Assembly (NCBI GenBank): GCA_013407085.1 | Contig: JACCGJ010001953.1 | Location: forward strand, 22,135-86,134 | DNA length: 64,000 nucleotides | Source of the DNA: Atriophallophorus winterbourni | Lineage: Eukaryota > Platyhelminthes > Trematoda > Plagiorchiida > Microphallidae | Direction: 5' to 3' | Shown: one piece after another, positions 12,216 to 23,668 of the stretch | Position numbering within the stretch: position 1 is the first letter of the stretch | Layout: the number at the start of each line of letters is the position of its first letter | The notes under the pieces: generated by a model | Database searches by the model: none | What the model saw: the letters and a program-made list of their open reading frames with translations, nothing else | What the model was told of the DNA's origin: nothing | Made by a program: the position numbers and the translations under genes

Positions 12216-13562
12216 AGATTTTCTATTTTTACTCTATGTACTTCGTCACGCAGCAGTATTTCAAGTTTATTGCTTTTCTACCTTAAAATACCTGAGTTCT
12301 GAGTCCTGTTTTGAAGATGCTGTCACTCGACCTGTTCTCAAGAGACCCCCAACAACGCGAATAATCACGGTTTCGCAATTGCTATTGAGGGTTTTTTCGG
12401 CCCCTACTACTCTTCTGTTTTACGGAAGGGTAGTGTCGCGCATATTCACCATGAGCCCATGCTAGTCACTCTCAACGCCAGTGCACTTCAAACTATATGC
12501 AAAATGTTGCTGGTGTTAAGTGGAGATGGTTATTTTACGTTGTCTAACACGTTTCCAATTGCAGATAACAATATATATAGTATATATGGCCCTTTTATTT
12601 TAAAGGAATGCTGGGTGGAGCATTATGTACATTACTAGCCATTTTACTTTGTTACTCTATGCCCACATGCTGTAGTTAATTCAACAGCCTTCGTGTGTAG
12701 GTTTTCATTATAAGGCTTCATGCTGTATTACACGAAACGTTGATCCGCGTATTCCTCTTCCATCGACTTGTTCGTTATATTTCCCGTGATTTCGAGTCAA
12801 GCTTTAAAATCTTCAATTATTTGTGCACATCTTGTACATATTCATATAGTTGCGCGAAATTGTCTACCCAAACTGAAGTGTATTGAAATAATTTTTATTT
12901 GCATTTCCTAAAGCGAATTATTAGCTTATTCCTGAAACACTATTCATGAAGTGAATCCAAATCACTATTCATTTACTGCCATCCCGCAGTGGATTTTATT
13001 TGCTTCAAATATTACCATAGTTTGCAAAAATAACCACCTTAAATATGGGGATTTGGGATAGGTGAATGATCAACACCAGAAAGAGAAGCGGTGTAACAGC
13101 ACCCTTGGAGAGATCGTAACAAAGCCTTACTAGTTTGTCAATGTTCTGAATTCCAGTGTCACTCTGAAGCATCGCAAAGGCAACTTCTAATTGAGTCAAG
13201 GTATCAACAAAGTTATGAAGCCTTCGAGTCCAAATAGGAGCAGCAGGTGAGCTTAACAATTGAATAAAACTAATCAAGAAATCATGTTCAAGTTCTTTAT
13301 TCCCACAAAAGTTAAAGTGTCAATCAATAAAATCAGTGAAACTAAGACATCCAATAATTTGTAAAACGTATCCCGTCCGATGTTTTATGCAAACTACGTC
13401 TACAAGATGATGTGAAAACAATATTGGATTACTAAGTTCAATGTTAACATAAATGGTATGAAATATTACATTACACTTTGTTCGTTAGTCTGTGTTTTGT
13501 GATGTATTTTATGCACTATAGTCACTGTACATCATACCATTTGATATAATTATATATATATA
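12216..13562. other. no recognisable gene; runs into an assembly gap
   Basis: A locally GC-richer stretch at 12330-12500 is not recognised. The sequence ends in an AT run at the gap edge. Confidence 0.4.
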
Positions 13563-14562
13563 NNNNNNNNNNNNNNNNNNNNNNNNNNNNNNNNNNNNNN
13601 NNNNNNNNNNNNNNNNNNNNNNNNNNNNNNNNNNNNNNNNNNNNNNNNNNNNNNNNNNNNNNNNNNNNNNNNNNNNNNNNNNNNNNNNNNNNNNNNNNNN
13701 NNNNNNNNNNNNNNNNNNNNNNNNNNNNNNNNNNNNNNNNNNNNNNNNNNNNNNNNNNNNNNNNNNNNNNNNNNNNNNNNNNNNNNNNNNNNNNNNNNNN
13801 NNNNNNNNNNNNNNNNNNNNNNNNNNNNNNNNNNNNNNNNNNNNNNNNNNNNNNNNNNNNNNNNNNNNNNNNNNNNNNNNNNNNNNNNNNNNNNNNNNNN
13901 NNNNNNNNNNNNNNNNNNNNNNNNNNNNNNNNNNNNNNNNNNNNNNNNNNNNNNNNNNNNNNNNNNNNNNNNNNNNNNNNNNNNNNNNNNNNNNNNNNNN
14001 NNNNNNNNNNNNNNNNNNNNNNNNNNNNNNNNNNNNNNNNNNNNNNNNNNNNNNNNNNNNNNNNNNNNNNNNNNNNNNNNNNNNNNNNNNNNNNNNNNNN
14101 NNNNNNNNNNNNNNNNNNNNNNNNNNNNNNNNNNNNNNNNNNNNNNNNNNNNNNNNNNNNNNNNNNNNNNNNNNNNNNNNNNNNNNNNNNNNNNNNNNNN
14201 NNNNNNNNNNNNNNNNNNNNNNNNNNNNNNNNNNNNNNNNNNNNNNNNNNNNNNNNNNNNNNNNNNNNNNNNNNNNNNNNNNNNNNNNNNNNNNNNNNNN
14301 NNNNNNNNNNNNNNNNNNNNNNNNNNNNNNNNNNNNNNNNNNNNNNNNNNNNNNNNNNNNNNNNNNNNNNNNNNNNNNNNNNNNNNNNNNNNNNNNNNNN
14401 NNNNNNNNNNNNNNNNNNNNNNNNNNNNNNNNNNNNNNNNNNNNNNNNNNNNNNNNNNNNNNNNNNNNNNNNNNNNNNNNNNNNNNNNNNNNNNNNNNNN
14501 NNNNNNNNNNNNNNNNNNNNNNNNNNNNNNNNNNNNNNNNNNNNNNNNNNNNNNNNNNNNNN
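13563..14562. other. assembly gap (1000 N)
   Basis: Exactly 1000 undetermined bases, so probably a placeholder of fixed size. Any reading frame across it is an artefact. Confidence 0.98.
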
Positions 14563-14733
14563 ACGAACATAAAATTTATGACCCCGGAATTAGTTTGTTC
14601 TTTGCACTAACTTTTAATATGAGAAGCATCCCACCCCTCACGTGTTGTCCTACGGAAGTTTGCCGGAAATACAGGCAAAGAATTTTGCGAATGAATATCA
14701 ATCAATGAAATCGATTGATCGCATTTAAATATT

Positions 14734-15111
14734 TCAATCGGCGATAACACTTTTATGCAAAATAGTATCCGCGATCGCAATATTGCAAAAGTGAGATCCA
14801 AAAATTATGTCAAGCAAAAGTAGGCACCACGCGTTGTCAAAAAAATCTAAAAATGTTTGGGAATATCCAGTTATACAAGATATAATATTCCCATGCGATG
14901 AAACTGTCATCATCTTAAACATCGTACTTTGACTTACGAAGATTGTGAATTTTGTTAAGCCAGTTATGTGACATACAACGCTGTTCGTCTGAATAGTTTT
15001 TGGTTTAAGCAAATGCAAACAATTGTTTACTCTGTGTTTTTTACCGCATACATTATGTAGGTGTTTAAACCTGCACAAGTGTTTGTTTTGTAAATTTAAA
15101 CAAAGTCCCAT
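14734..15111 (-). CDS. unrecognised ORF with a Cys/His-rich N-terminus
   Basis: A 125-codon open frame on the minus strand. The first 30 residues hold a spaced Cys/His pattern: CLNLQNKHLCRFKHLHNVC followed by GKKHRVNNC. This resembles the C..N...C....H.C..CG..H...C modules found in Gag-like proteins of some invertebrate retroelements. One Cys expected in that pattern is missing, and the rest of the frame is hydrophobic with no known domain. In AT-rich DNA a frame of this length can arise by chance. I treat it as a possible Gag-like relic and not as an established gene. Confidence 0.2.
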   Translation of the reverse strand: MGLCLNLQNKHLCRFKHLHNVCGKKHRVNNCLHLLKPKTIQTNSVVCHITGLTKFTIFVSQSTMFKMMTVSSHGNIISCITGYSQTFLDFFDNAWCLLLLDIIFGSHFCNIAIADTILHKSVIAD

Positions 15112-15113
15112 CG

Positions 15114-15148
15114 AAGATTATTATTATAATAATAATTATTATTACTGT
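15114..15148. repeat. ATT/AAT imperfect palindrome
   Basis: TTATTATTATAATAATAATT followed by ATTATT makes a near-perfect inverted repeat, probably a microsatellite turned palindrome. Confidence 0.7.
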
Positions 15149-18100
15149 TTAAAATAACGTTACCATAGTGTCAATATATGACGTGTGCAGACACTAAGCA
15201 TCGACAATTTAGTGCATATGGTTAAATAGTTGGCAACCAGGTATGTGAACTTTTGAGTTGTACCACAATTCTTAAGCTGTTCATTTCTAATTGACTGATA
15301 TTACTCGTATTCCTAGTCATTGTAGTCAAAAGCGTACCAAATGTAACACGGAAAGGATGTCAATCTCTAAGAGTAATAAAATAGGCGACCACCATTGATT
15401 GGTTTACGGCCCGGAGAATAAAAGATAAAATTGCTCTTGGTTGAGCGTTTTTAATTTATGTGACTCGAACTATTTATTTCTAAAACTAAGTTGATTTGAA
15501 AAAATATTTCTCCGGGAGATCAACGCTAGTGTACTGTATCTAACTCGTTAGCAGACTAAATGTCTCACATTTTCATCGCTCAGAATTGAATATCAAACTC
15601 AATTTGACCAGACTCAACAACTCGACAAACAGACAGACAGAAAATTCAACTTTTGTTGATATTTGAAACCAAAAATTACAACCACCATCTGTTACGTGTA
15701 TCGAAGGCGTTTATAAGCTTTAATTTCTGTTCCACCTGAAATCGAAGACATATATGACATTTTAATACGTTACGTAGTTTAAAATTTATTTTGAACCACA
15801 TTTCTAATTATAACATACACGACCCTCGACAAACGCCTGTTTATACAAACAGCTCACAATTAGACCTTTGGAAGATCGATGCGTGCTATATACCAATAAG
15901 CGTAGATGTGAGTTCGTTCGGTGGTTTAGGGGCTTGATAATAATCTAGCATCCGTTGTGATTAGCTGATATAATAAACAATGACTTATTCTCACGGCGTT
16001 GCTTAAAACTCTATAGACGGACCTAACATCGGTTTTGAAACAGTCCCGTGTCAATAATAGTGAAGTTCAATAGGGACCAATGTGATAATAAATCTAAAAT
16101 ATATGAAACATCTTAAACTCCGCATACTATACTTGCGTATAATAAATTGTATATTTTCCTGCACTTTCTCGTTTTGAGCAAGTTTGACACTGAGCGAAAA
16201 ACGATTAGTTAGAATTAAGTATACACCGCATTATTAAAACGATGGTTGCGGGAGAAATAAATCTGGGCAAAATGCCTATAATGTTTGACAAATTGTTAAG
16301 TATGAAAATTATAGTTTCAATTTTTGAGAGGGTTATTCATTAAGGAAGTAATTTATTTTATCTGTTAGTAATCTGAGAAACTCTTATGTATATCTCATAG
16401 TTTCTTGAGATTTTTTTTGTATTTAATCCACTTTTTTAATCCAAGTTATCATGACTATCTGTGCAGTTAGGAGAATTCAGTTTTTGTTTCAGCGCTTTCT
16501 GCAAAATTTTCAACCCATATCATGTAATCAAACCAGCTACAGCGAGACTGCTAACTGTGCGCAAATCGTCTGGATGCCGTCAGTTCTATTCTATTGTCAA
16601 AGTGACAAACCCGAAGTCAAACTCTATGGGTAGACAATAATTATTGACATTTCATGACAATAGATTGTAATCAATACTTATTAATATGATGCATCTGTAA
16701 CAGGCGCACCTGTCTTGCATCTAAACACATTTTACGAACGCCGAAACGCCTTTTGCAATTATCGATTAGGGTTTCTGTGATTCCCACAAATTCGTGTCGC
16801 TAAAACAGATGCTAGCAATGAAGCACATATGTTTCGGATACATAATAGTCAAAACACATCATATCCAGACGAGATTTCATTCGGAAAATTTCCTCGTTAA
16901 TTATTGTTAGGAGAATCATCTTCAGAGATTGCAAAACGGTTCTTCCGACCCAGAATCTGGTCATTCGCTATCCCATAAAAAGGATACAGCTGATATTCCC
17001 AGACGAAAATAGAGCTGTTGACAATTCAGTAACAACTTATTAGTTTGTTCTATTATAAAGTCCACGGTTTTCCATACATGCGTAGGAATGATACATATGC
17101 TATTATAAATGTCGTGTTATCCGAAAAAATAGAAAAATAATATCGACCCCAAGCGAAATACATGATGGAGAGTCAAGTGACTGGTTTCTATTTAATTAAT
17201 ATACATTTACTGTATAAATACTTGAAATTTCGTTTGAAATTGGAGTTTTAATAAAGAAATTGTTTTGAAAAACTAAAAGGGTATTGAAATGTAAATGTTT
17301 GAAAAGGCAAGTGGGTAAATTACCCTTTTATATTGTTTCTAGCGCGAAACAAGTAAAACGCAAAGACGTGTTTTATTAAAAACTAATATAAATAACAGAA
17401 AAAGTCAATGTAGAATTGATGTAAAATAATAATAACAATGACTTTAATAATAATAATATCGGAGAAACGACCTTGATAGACCTTCCGCAATCTTATCTCA
17501 GCTATTAACCGAAAACCAACTTTAATCTGACGATACCCATATTCATAAAGGGTAGGTTAATAAAGTTAGGAATAATGCAATGGATAATCAAAGTTACTGA
17601 CTCCATGAGTTTAGGAGGAAAGAGAAAAAGGGAGAAGCGACTAGAACGGAAGCCGAAAAGCTTTTAAGAAATGAGCCATGAGACGATTACTCCAAATGAG
17701 TCTGCTTGTAAATTATCGCCGAGGTATTTTAATCTATTTAAAAACTATTTAAAATATTGATTGTGAGTTGCAAATTCTATGGAGCATTTTCGGTTTCTTA
17801 AATTTAGGCAACAAGTGGAAATAGATATACAATCTAAAAAAAAGTACAAGGTTGCATTTCCTCATGGACACCGTGAATGTTTATCAGTAAAAGAAAAATT
17901 AGGGTTCGAGATGCCGAAAATGAATATTGGTGCGGTGGTGGAAGTTATAGTGTGAAGAGAACGTGGGGTTGTAAAATAAAATTATTCGCTAAACACTAAC
18001 ACGAGAAAGTGTTAAGTACAATTAGTCCAATACAATAAAGTCGGTGAAAGAAGACGTCTTTTTGCTGTCATTGTCGCTCAGTAACTTTTGAGTATGTAAC

Positions 18101-18272
18101 ACTTGATGACTGCATCGTATTTGTAGTATGGTTTTTGTATATAATTTGTAAAAATCTCCATAAATAGAATTTTGTTAACAATCGTAACCACACAAGAAGA
18201 TCACACTTACGATTATGGAATTGTGTTGCAATTATTCTGCGTCTGAAATTTTAAACGATCAGAAGAAGAAAG
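15149..18272. other. no recognisable gene or element
   Basis: AT-rich sequence with only short chance frames and no conserved domain seen. Confidence 0.45.
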
Positions 18273-18439
18273 ATGAGAGGCAAAAGTTACTTCTTTGAGC
18301 CAACAAACATCGAATTGAAAATTAAGCTTAAATCTTCACTGTCTAAAACGCCAGTGACCAGAAATAGGTCAAATTCTATGGCAAAAAGCACTTCTATGAA
18401 TTCTCGATGCCAGATTGTTGTTAGATTTATAAGAGATAT

Positions 18440-18765
18440 AGCACGGCGAAAAATGGCGCCAACTATCAATACGGGAACTTATCTCTTTACGTCCCAAGTT
18501 GCTATATTGATTGTCGGCGCCATTATTTCGACGTACGTACTATATTTCTTTGGAATTCCCTACCCAACATTTGGTGGACTCTCCTTGCCTGGCGATGTTT
18601 GCAGCGAAATTGGGCTTACACATGCAAAAGAAAATCATTCATGAGCCTTACATTTGATATTCACTCTTCCTTTTATACTAATCTTTTTTTCACATTTTCA
18701 TTCATACTGTAATCCTGTGGTGTTGTAAAGTATTAACTTTTTAACCATACATCCTTGAATTCTTA
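18440..18765 (+). pseudogene. CR1-type LINE, extreme C-terminus and 3' UTR
   Basis: In one frame this reads LSLYVPSCYIDCRRHYF, then DVRTIFLWNSLPNIWW. This is the CR1 C-terminal block that appears as RLNCRRYFHSVRVGFTW at 27.75 kb and TNCRRYFYSVRVCFLWN at 35.5 kb. The 3' UTR (TTTCACATTTTCATTCATAC, then CCATACATCCTTGAATTC) matches that of the 8.5-8.8 kb copy. A longer open frame at 18273-18644 overlaps in a different phase. Its apparent membrane segment is a shadow of the CR1 sequence, so I do not call it a gene. Confidence 0.65.
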
Positions 18766-19134
18766 ATTCCATGGAAACGTTTTTGCTAAACCTTCAAGAT
18801 TTGAATTTGGGTAAAGTTAGGGTATCACGGTTATAGCGCGAAGTTTAAAAATAACGATGAGAAGAGTAATGCTAGAACGCAGAAATTTGGGTGCACATTA
18901 GTAAGAGAAAACTGAGAATGCAGTTAATTCTCTTTAAAACAGAATCAACTTTGAGAATGGACAAAATAAAAACATAAAGCTCAGCAAGTTTTATATCTTC
19001 AACTATTGTGGTCAGAGAGTATAGAAAATTAGTACGCTTTGTACATAATTTATCTATTTTATCATACAACTTCACACAATACTTTTTGTCACACCGATAA
19101 GATAAATGACATTATCCGAGTGACAAAAACTCGA

Positions 19135-19256
19135 GATTACGAACGCCTCAATTGTAATATATTTATATTTATACGAATTTCCTATGGTGTTGTACAGCTT
19201 TGAGCTTTTCATACCGTAAATTCTTGAATCATCTTGAATCTTGAATCTTGCCATTG
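19135..19256 (+). repeat. CR1-type LINE 3' UTR and tail
   Basis: Only the last about 120 bp of a CR1-like element, ending in CATACCGTAAATTCTTGAAT then repeated CTTGAAT units. The tail motif is the same as at 35.8 kb (ACCATAAATTCTTGAATC) and 43.7 kb. Confidence 0.6.
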
Positions 19257-20800
19257 TTCGACTGAACCCGATGCGTGCTTACCACAAAAGTTGCAAATAC
19301 AACAAGTTTGATCACTGTAAATAAGCGAAAGGAATGAATTCGATTCTTAGATATTTTCAGAGAATGTTTCGTGTAATACTTGAAAATCATTTTCATTTTG
19401 TACACAACCTTGAATTGTTTCGTGCACATCACACGCTAGGTAGGCTATCGTGTTTCATAAACTTTAGATTAAAATTAATCTGAAAAACTATTTGTTCCCG
19501 ATGCGTTTGCATTTCTGGTTATCGCTGTAATGATTCCTTTCACGATATTATGATCAGTTTACGCCATTGTAAGCCATCAATAATTCAGTCATGTTTGATT
19601 TTTAGATCCGAAAATCACGATGATTTCTAATTTTTCATTTTTCATTTTTAAAATGTTGACAATGAGATTGTTAAGCGGAAGTGAAATGCACCTGACAGAA
19701 AATAAACAAAATTCGTAGTTTGCTTTCTAGCGGTGTTTGGCTAAATTCACGCTAAATTTTTACGCGTATTACTGAGTCAATTTGTCTGTCATTCAAATGA
19801 TGGCTTCTAAGTGCAGATGTTCCCATCGCAAACGCATTTATGTGTATTACGACACAAATCCAATGAGTCACTAGGACAAAGTTGACAGCAAAACAAGTTC
19901 CACTGTTGGACGATAAAAATTCAACAAAATGATCATGTTTTTTCGGGACTTTGCAATGGCAATTGTAGAATTCGACGGTAGTCGATCGATAGGTGCCGAC
20001 CAGTTTTATGCTGAAATACTACTTGCTGGCGTTCAAATAAAAGTTGAATAATCGGGTTCTCGGTGTGTTTCCATTTTGTATAGCCAACAGTAGGTATGAT
20101 CTCCGTTGATATTCAACTTTACCTGAAATGCGTTTATGGTTCACCTGACATTATTAGAAAGAATCTCATCTAGTTTTACGGAACGCTAAATCTCGAAAAT
20201 CTGTAGTCGACAACGAAAAAAGAGCGAAGGAAAATTGCTTTGTTAGAAAATATTAGCACTTATGTTCAATAAATTAGTAGAGTGTAGACAGAGAATACCA
20301 AAAATAAGACGTACAACATTAATGTGGATAGATTTGTCCTCAATTAATCATTAATTACTTTCTTACTATTGACAACAATAACTTTAGGCGCCCGGGTTAA
20401 TTACCCTTGATGCACAGAGGTTCGAGACTGCAATATATTATGTATCAAATATCCAATTGATGAAGATTGACTTTAGACTGTATCCGAATGTGTCAAAATA
20501 TGCTCAAGAATAATATTAAAGAATCGATAACATGGAAAGTTGTGTTGCACCGAAATAAATATCAGAATGTCACCATAGGAAATGAAACATGAGCGTAAAA
20601 TTATTTGGAAAGATTCGTAATAAAATTCCAGGTGAACATTCCAAAATTGAGGTCAAATATACGACAATTCTAAAGCAGATTCCGCGTGCAGAATCCGTTT
20701 TCTTAATGAAAATTGCACAACTTGGAAATTGGGTTATTTTTTGATGAAACGGTTTCACTGTGGCGGATTGTTTCAACAAAGAAAATTTTTTGCAGCAAAC
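19257..20800. other. no recognisable gene or element
   Basis: AT-rich, no domains recognised; the short minus-strand frames at 20570-20894 overlap the edge of the hammerhead insertion. Confidence 0.4.
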
Positions 20801-21045
20801 TAACTAATCTGTTAGGTTCAGTGAGCCTTGAAACTTTGTGATTCTGTGTTTTAACATCGTGGTTCGTTGTACGAACCCTATGCAACAGTGGCATTCAAGT
20901 ATAACCTTGTTTACCATTTATCCACTGTTTCAAAACTCACTGAACCTAATTGTACTGTTTCCACCTGATGACGGCAAACAGCCAGAAACCGGTAGTGGAG
21001 TGTAATTTCTGGGAGCTTGTGAGCAAAAACAATAACTAATCTGTT
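20801..21045 (+). mobile_element. hammerhead unit (family 1) with 13-bp TSD and 5' inversion
   Basis: A 219-bp insertion (20814-21032) lies between two perfect copies of TAACTAATCTGTT (20801-20813 and 21033-21045), a target-site duplication. The first 21 bp (20814-20834, AGGTTCAGTGAGCC to GAAAC) is the reverse complement of the internal segment GTTTCAAGGCTCACTGAACC that recurs in these units. The rest is in forward orientation: TTTGTGATTCTG, TACGAACC, AACAGTGGCATTCAAG, then the ribozyme, and it ends GTGAGCAAAAACAA. Long target duplications plus a 5' inversion are typical of LINE-driven target-primed reverse transcription with twin priming. There is no coding capacity. Confidence 0.85.
20952..21005 (+). 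ncRNA. type I hammerhead ribozyme motif
   Basis: All conserved core parts are present: CTGATGA (20965-20971), GAAA (20985-20988) and GTA at the expected cleavage position (after A20994). Stem II is CGGC with GCCA around an AAACA loop: three pairs plus a C-A mismatch. Stem I has CCAC (20961-20964) pairing with GTGG (20995-20998), an internal loop, then TAC pairing with GTA (three pairs). Stem III is the self-complementary ACCGGT. Cleavage is inferred from the motif. Confidence 0.8.
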
Positions 21046-21639
21046 GTGTTAGTCATTTTGATACCCAGACCATTCTGCCCGCTCAATATGCACTGCTTAA
21101 TACCATATTTGAACATAATCCGTCAGTTTCTCATGTACCTATTGCCGTTTACACCAATATAACTTAGTAAATTTGTATGATGATGGACATTATTGAGGAA
21201 ACGCTTATAGACGACCATAATGTGTAACCATGGATTCATTGCATCGTTAATGGGATATTATTACATCATGTGGCAAAAATAATGTCGATTAAATGCATGC
21301 ACAGTTTTATCCGAACCCAGAACAACTATTTCTTTGAAGATACTGGTTAATGTGGCTTCGTTTGTCATTTTGTGAAATCTGGCCTTTCATAGATTACCGC
21401 ATTCATGCAAATTAAAACAAGACATTGATTTGCTTTGGTTTATTTGTAAATCAGTGGGGAATAAGACAGAAACATGACGCCAACAATTACATGACAGACA
21501 AATCCTTTACAAGCGTTTGAAGCTTATTTGAACACATAGTTGACTTTCGAATTTGCTAGTTAATGTTGAATGAATGTTGCGAAACGTTGACATTAGCGCA
21601 TATTAGAAAACTTTTATGAACTTATTAAAAACAATATAT

Positions 21640-21782
21640 TCTCCAAATAGTGTGTTGTTCACATCCCCTGCACTTACACCACTACCGGTTTCTGGCTTTT
21701 TGCCGTCATCAGTTTAGGTGAGTCCTGAAACAGTGGGTAAGTGGTAAATAAAGCTATATTTGAATGCCACTGTTAAATATCC
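21640..21782 (-). mobile_element. hammerhead unit (family 1), deleted copy
   Basis: On the minus strand: AACAGTGGCATTCAA, TTTACCACTTACCCACTG, then CTGATGA (21706-21712), CGGC-AAAAA-GCCA, GAAA, CCGGTAGTGG and a tail GGGGATGTGAACAACACA. The core CTGATGA/GAAA/GTA and stems II and III are intact. About 20 nt that should form the 5' side of stem I (GATCTTACTGTCTCCAC in other copies) are missing, so stem I cannot pair. The unit's 5' part (TTGTGATTCTG and GTTCG) is also absent. Confidence 0.7.
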
Positions 21783-22017
21783 TCTTCTTGCTATTACGCA
21801 AGCATTTTCACCACATAAATTTGTCAAAAGGAACTTTATATTGAACAATTACGGTTCATTTTCAGCGAATATTTTAATGCAGAATTTGTACAGAAATTGT
21901 TTCATTCTTTCAACATTAATTTTAAGCTACATTTTTAATTGTTCATATTAAATTTTTTTGCACTTCTTCATATAAATATTTGCAAGTACCTCATGGTTTT
22001 GAATCAAAAGCCACTGT

Positions 22018-22245
22018 TTGATAAGATTTTCTGGAACAGTCATGTAATTATCGCTAAACCCCATGTTCTTGAACAAAAATCTTCATTTGCATGCATTTTT
22101 ATCACACACGCCATGACCAGTTTCGCGTTATTTATACTCACCGGGTAAAGATATGAAGAGCAGTATTCGCATGGCTTCAAATAATGGATAAATGGTAAGC
22201 CAGTTATGAAGTTGTAGGCCACTTTAGATAATGTTAGAATGACAA
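22018..22245 (-). repeat. hammerhead-like unit, family 2, decayed
   Basis: On the minus strand: TTTATCCATTATTTGAAGCC, then a CCGGTGA core (CTGATGA expected), a GTAT/ACGC stem-II position, GAAA, CTGGTC and a tail with GTGTGTGAT then AAATGCATGCAAATG. It shares the tail and order of parts with the units at 22.4 and 36.2 kb. Core substitutions make activity unlikely. Confidence 0.5.
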
Positions 22246-22274
22246 ACCTGATCAATCTAAATTACCCACATACA

Positions 22275-22335
22275 TGTAGTTAAGGTTAAACTCAAGGTCT
22301 TGAGCACCGGTTTTCATTTACATGAATTTCTATCA
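22275..22335 (-). repeat. family-2 unit tail fragment
   Basis: Minus-strand GTGTGATAGAAATTCATG then TAAATGA matches the 3' tail of the family-2 units on both sides. Confidence 0.4.
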
Positions 22336-22379
22336 CACAAACCCAGAAAATTTTCCTGCTACATCTACGTGTGTATTTT

Positions 22380-22560
22380 CAGTTGTGATTAAGCAAGTTA
22401 TATAACAGTGGCTTATATGTTTATACCTTGTTTACCGTTTCTTCTCTGTTTCAAGTTATGCAGATCCTGATCCTATTGTCTACACATGATGAGTACAAAC
22501 AACACGACCCTGTCATGGGGTGTATTTGTGTGTGATGTAAATGCATACAAAAAAGATGTT
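22380..22560 (+). repeat. hammerhead-like unit, family 2, decayed
   Basis: Upstream parts match family 1 in order: AACAGTGGCTTATATG, CTTGTTTACCGTTTC, CTGTTTCAAG, GATCCTATTGTC. The ribozyme region has ATGATGA (C3 lost), GTAC-AAACA-ACAC at stem II, a shortened GA for GAAA, and CCCTGTCATGG where family 2 has CCGGTCATGG. It is the plus-strand partner of the minus-strand copy at 22.0-22.2 kb. Confidence 0.5.
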
Positions 22561-23400
22561 TATAAAAAGTAAATTGCCAAGAGATTGGGCCTCTCTTTGT
22601 GCTCAACCGATGTTATTGTGTGTTATCTGCATTTTACTATTTATTATTATCCTTACAACCACTATACGCTGAAAATTCGTTTAAACAAATAAAGGTTTCT
22701 TCTTATTCTGTTTTCAAATTATCTTTTTCGGTCAATAGACTTTAAACAAATCCTAAAATTGTGATTCAAAAATTTAACTTTATAAAGATTCGTCCCCACG
22801 ACATATTTTATGATTTGCTAAATATGCTATACGGATTAGAGGAATTGAGAATTTTGCAGGGTTCTTTTGGGTTATGGGAAGAAAAATGACCACCATCCAA
22901 ACGTCTGACTACAAGCAGTTTATACTGAATCAATCTTGTTACTACTCGAGCTGTAATTAAATTAGTCAAAAAATATGATGGTGAATTCTACTACGATTGT
23001 GGAAGGAAAATCCCAAATGCCAAATTTCATCGATCTATGCATCTCATGGAAAATTTCGGGTAACATTGCAGTTATAGTATTCAATATGTTAAACTCAATA
23101 AACATTTAACGCAATCAGGTAATTAATAGAAAAGTTTGTGATGGCTAAATATTCATACAATAAAGTTGCTGCTCTTTCATTCACAACGATTTATCTGAGA
23201 ATTTTCAAGAAATTAATTTATCTTCCGATACAATTAATATCCACCTTGAGGATCAACATTTTTCGAGTTAAATTATCACTTTAAAAACGGAGTCGTATTT
23301 AATAAAATTCCCAAATCGAGAAATCGCGCCAACTACGTTCAAATCGGCCGTTCCGACGAACATTGTGCAGTAGATGAAATAGCCTTGCATACATTATTCA
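22561..23400. other. no recognisable gene or element
   Basis: AT-rich. An AATAAAGGTTTCTTCTT string at about 22690 resembles the AATAAA plus TTC tail seen at 45.6 and 46.8 kb but is too short to call. Confidence 0.4.
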
Positions 23401-23451
23401 TTTCTAATCAATTTCTCGCTCTCCAACATCCGGTTCACCATCAAAATCACA

Positions 23452-23668
23452 TTACGGATGATTTCTTTCAATTGATTCGCTCTGCACCTCATGCCAAATG
23501 GTTGTCCATCTGTGCACCTGGGTCCAATAAATGATAGGTCTTTGAACTTTGGCCGCGAAATTGGCGGTGTTTGGGCCGTCATTTCTAAACAACAACACCG
23601 GAAAATCAGGTGAATATGAATCAAGATTGAATTGTTTCATTTGGCGTGCAGAATGAAAACTGCACTGA
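23452..23668 (-). CDS. possible exon or chance ORF, unrecognised
   Basis: On the minus strand a good splice-acceptor context (TTGCCTATTTTCAG, ending at about 23669) is followed by an open frame reading CSFHSARQMKQFNLDSYS, then PDFPVLLFRNDGPNTANF and QRPIIYWTQVHRW, closing at 23452. An overlapping second frame (23394-23624) is also open. Possible donor sites occur within (CAGGTGCA, GAGGTGCA). I recognise no family. It is one of very few frames here that is clearly not a retroelement, but the length is within chance expectation. Confidence 0.2.

Noticed and set aside
18273..18644. 123-codon ORF with an apparent membrane segment
   Set aside because: The hydrophobic stretch is another-frame reading of the CR1 C-terminal block present in this segment.
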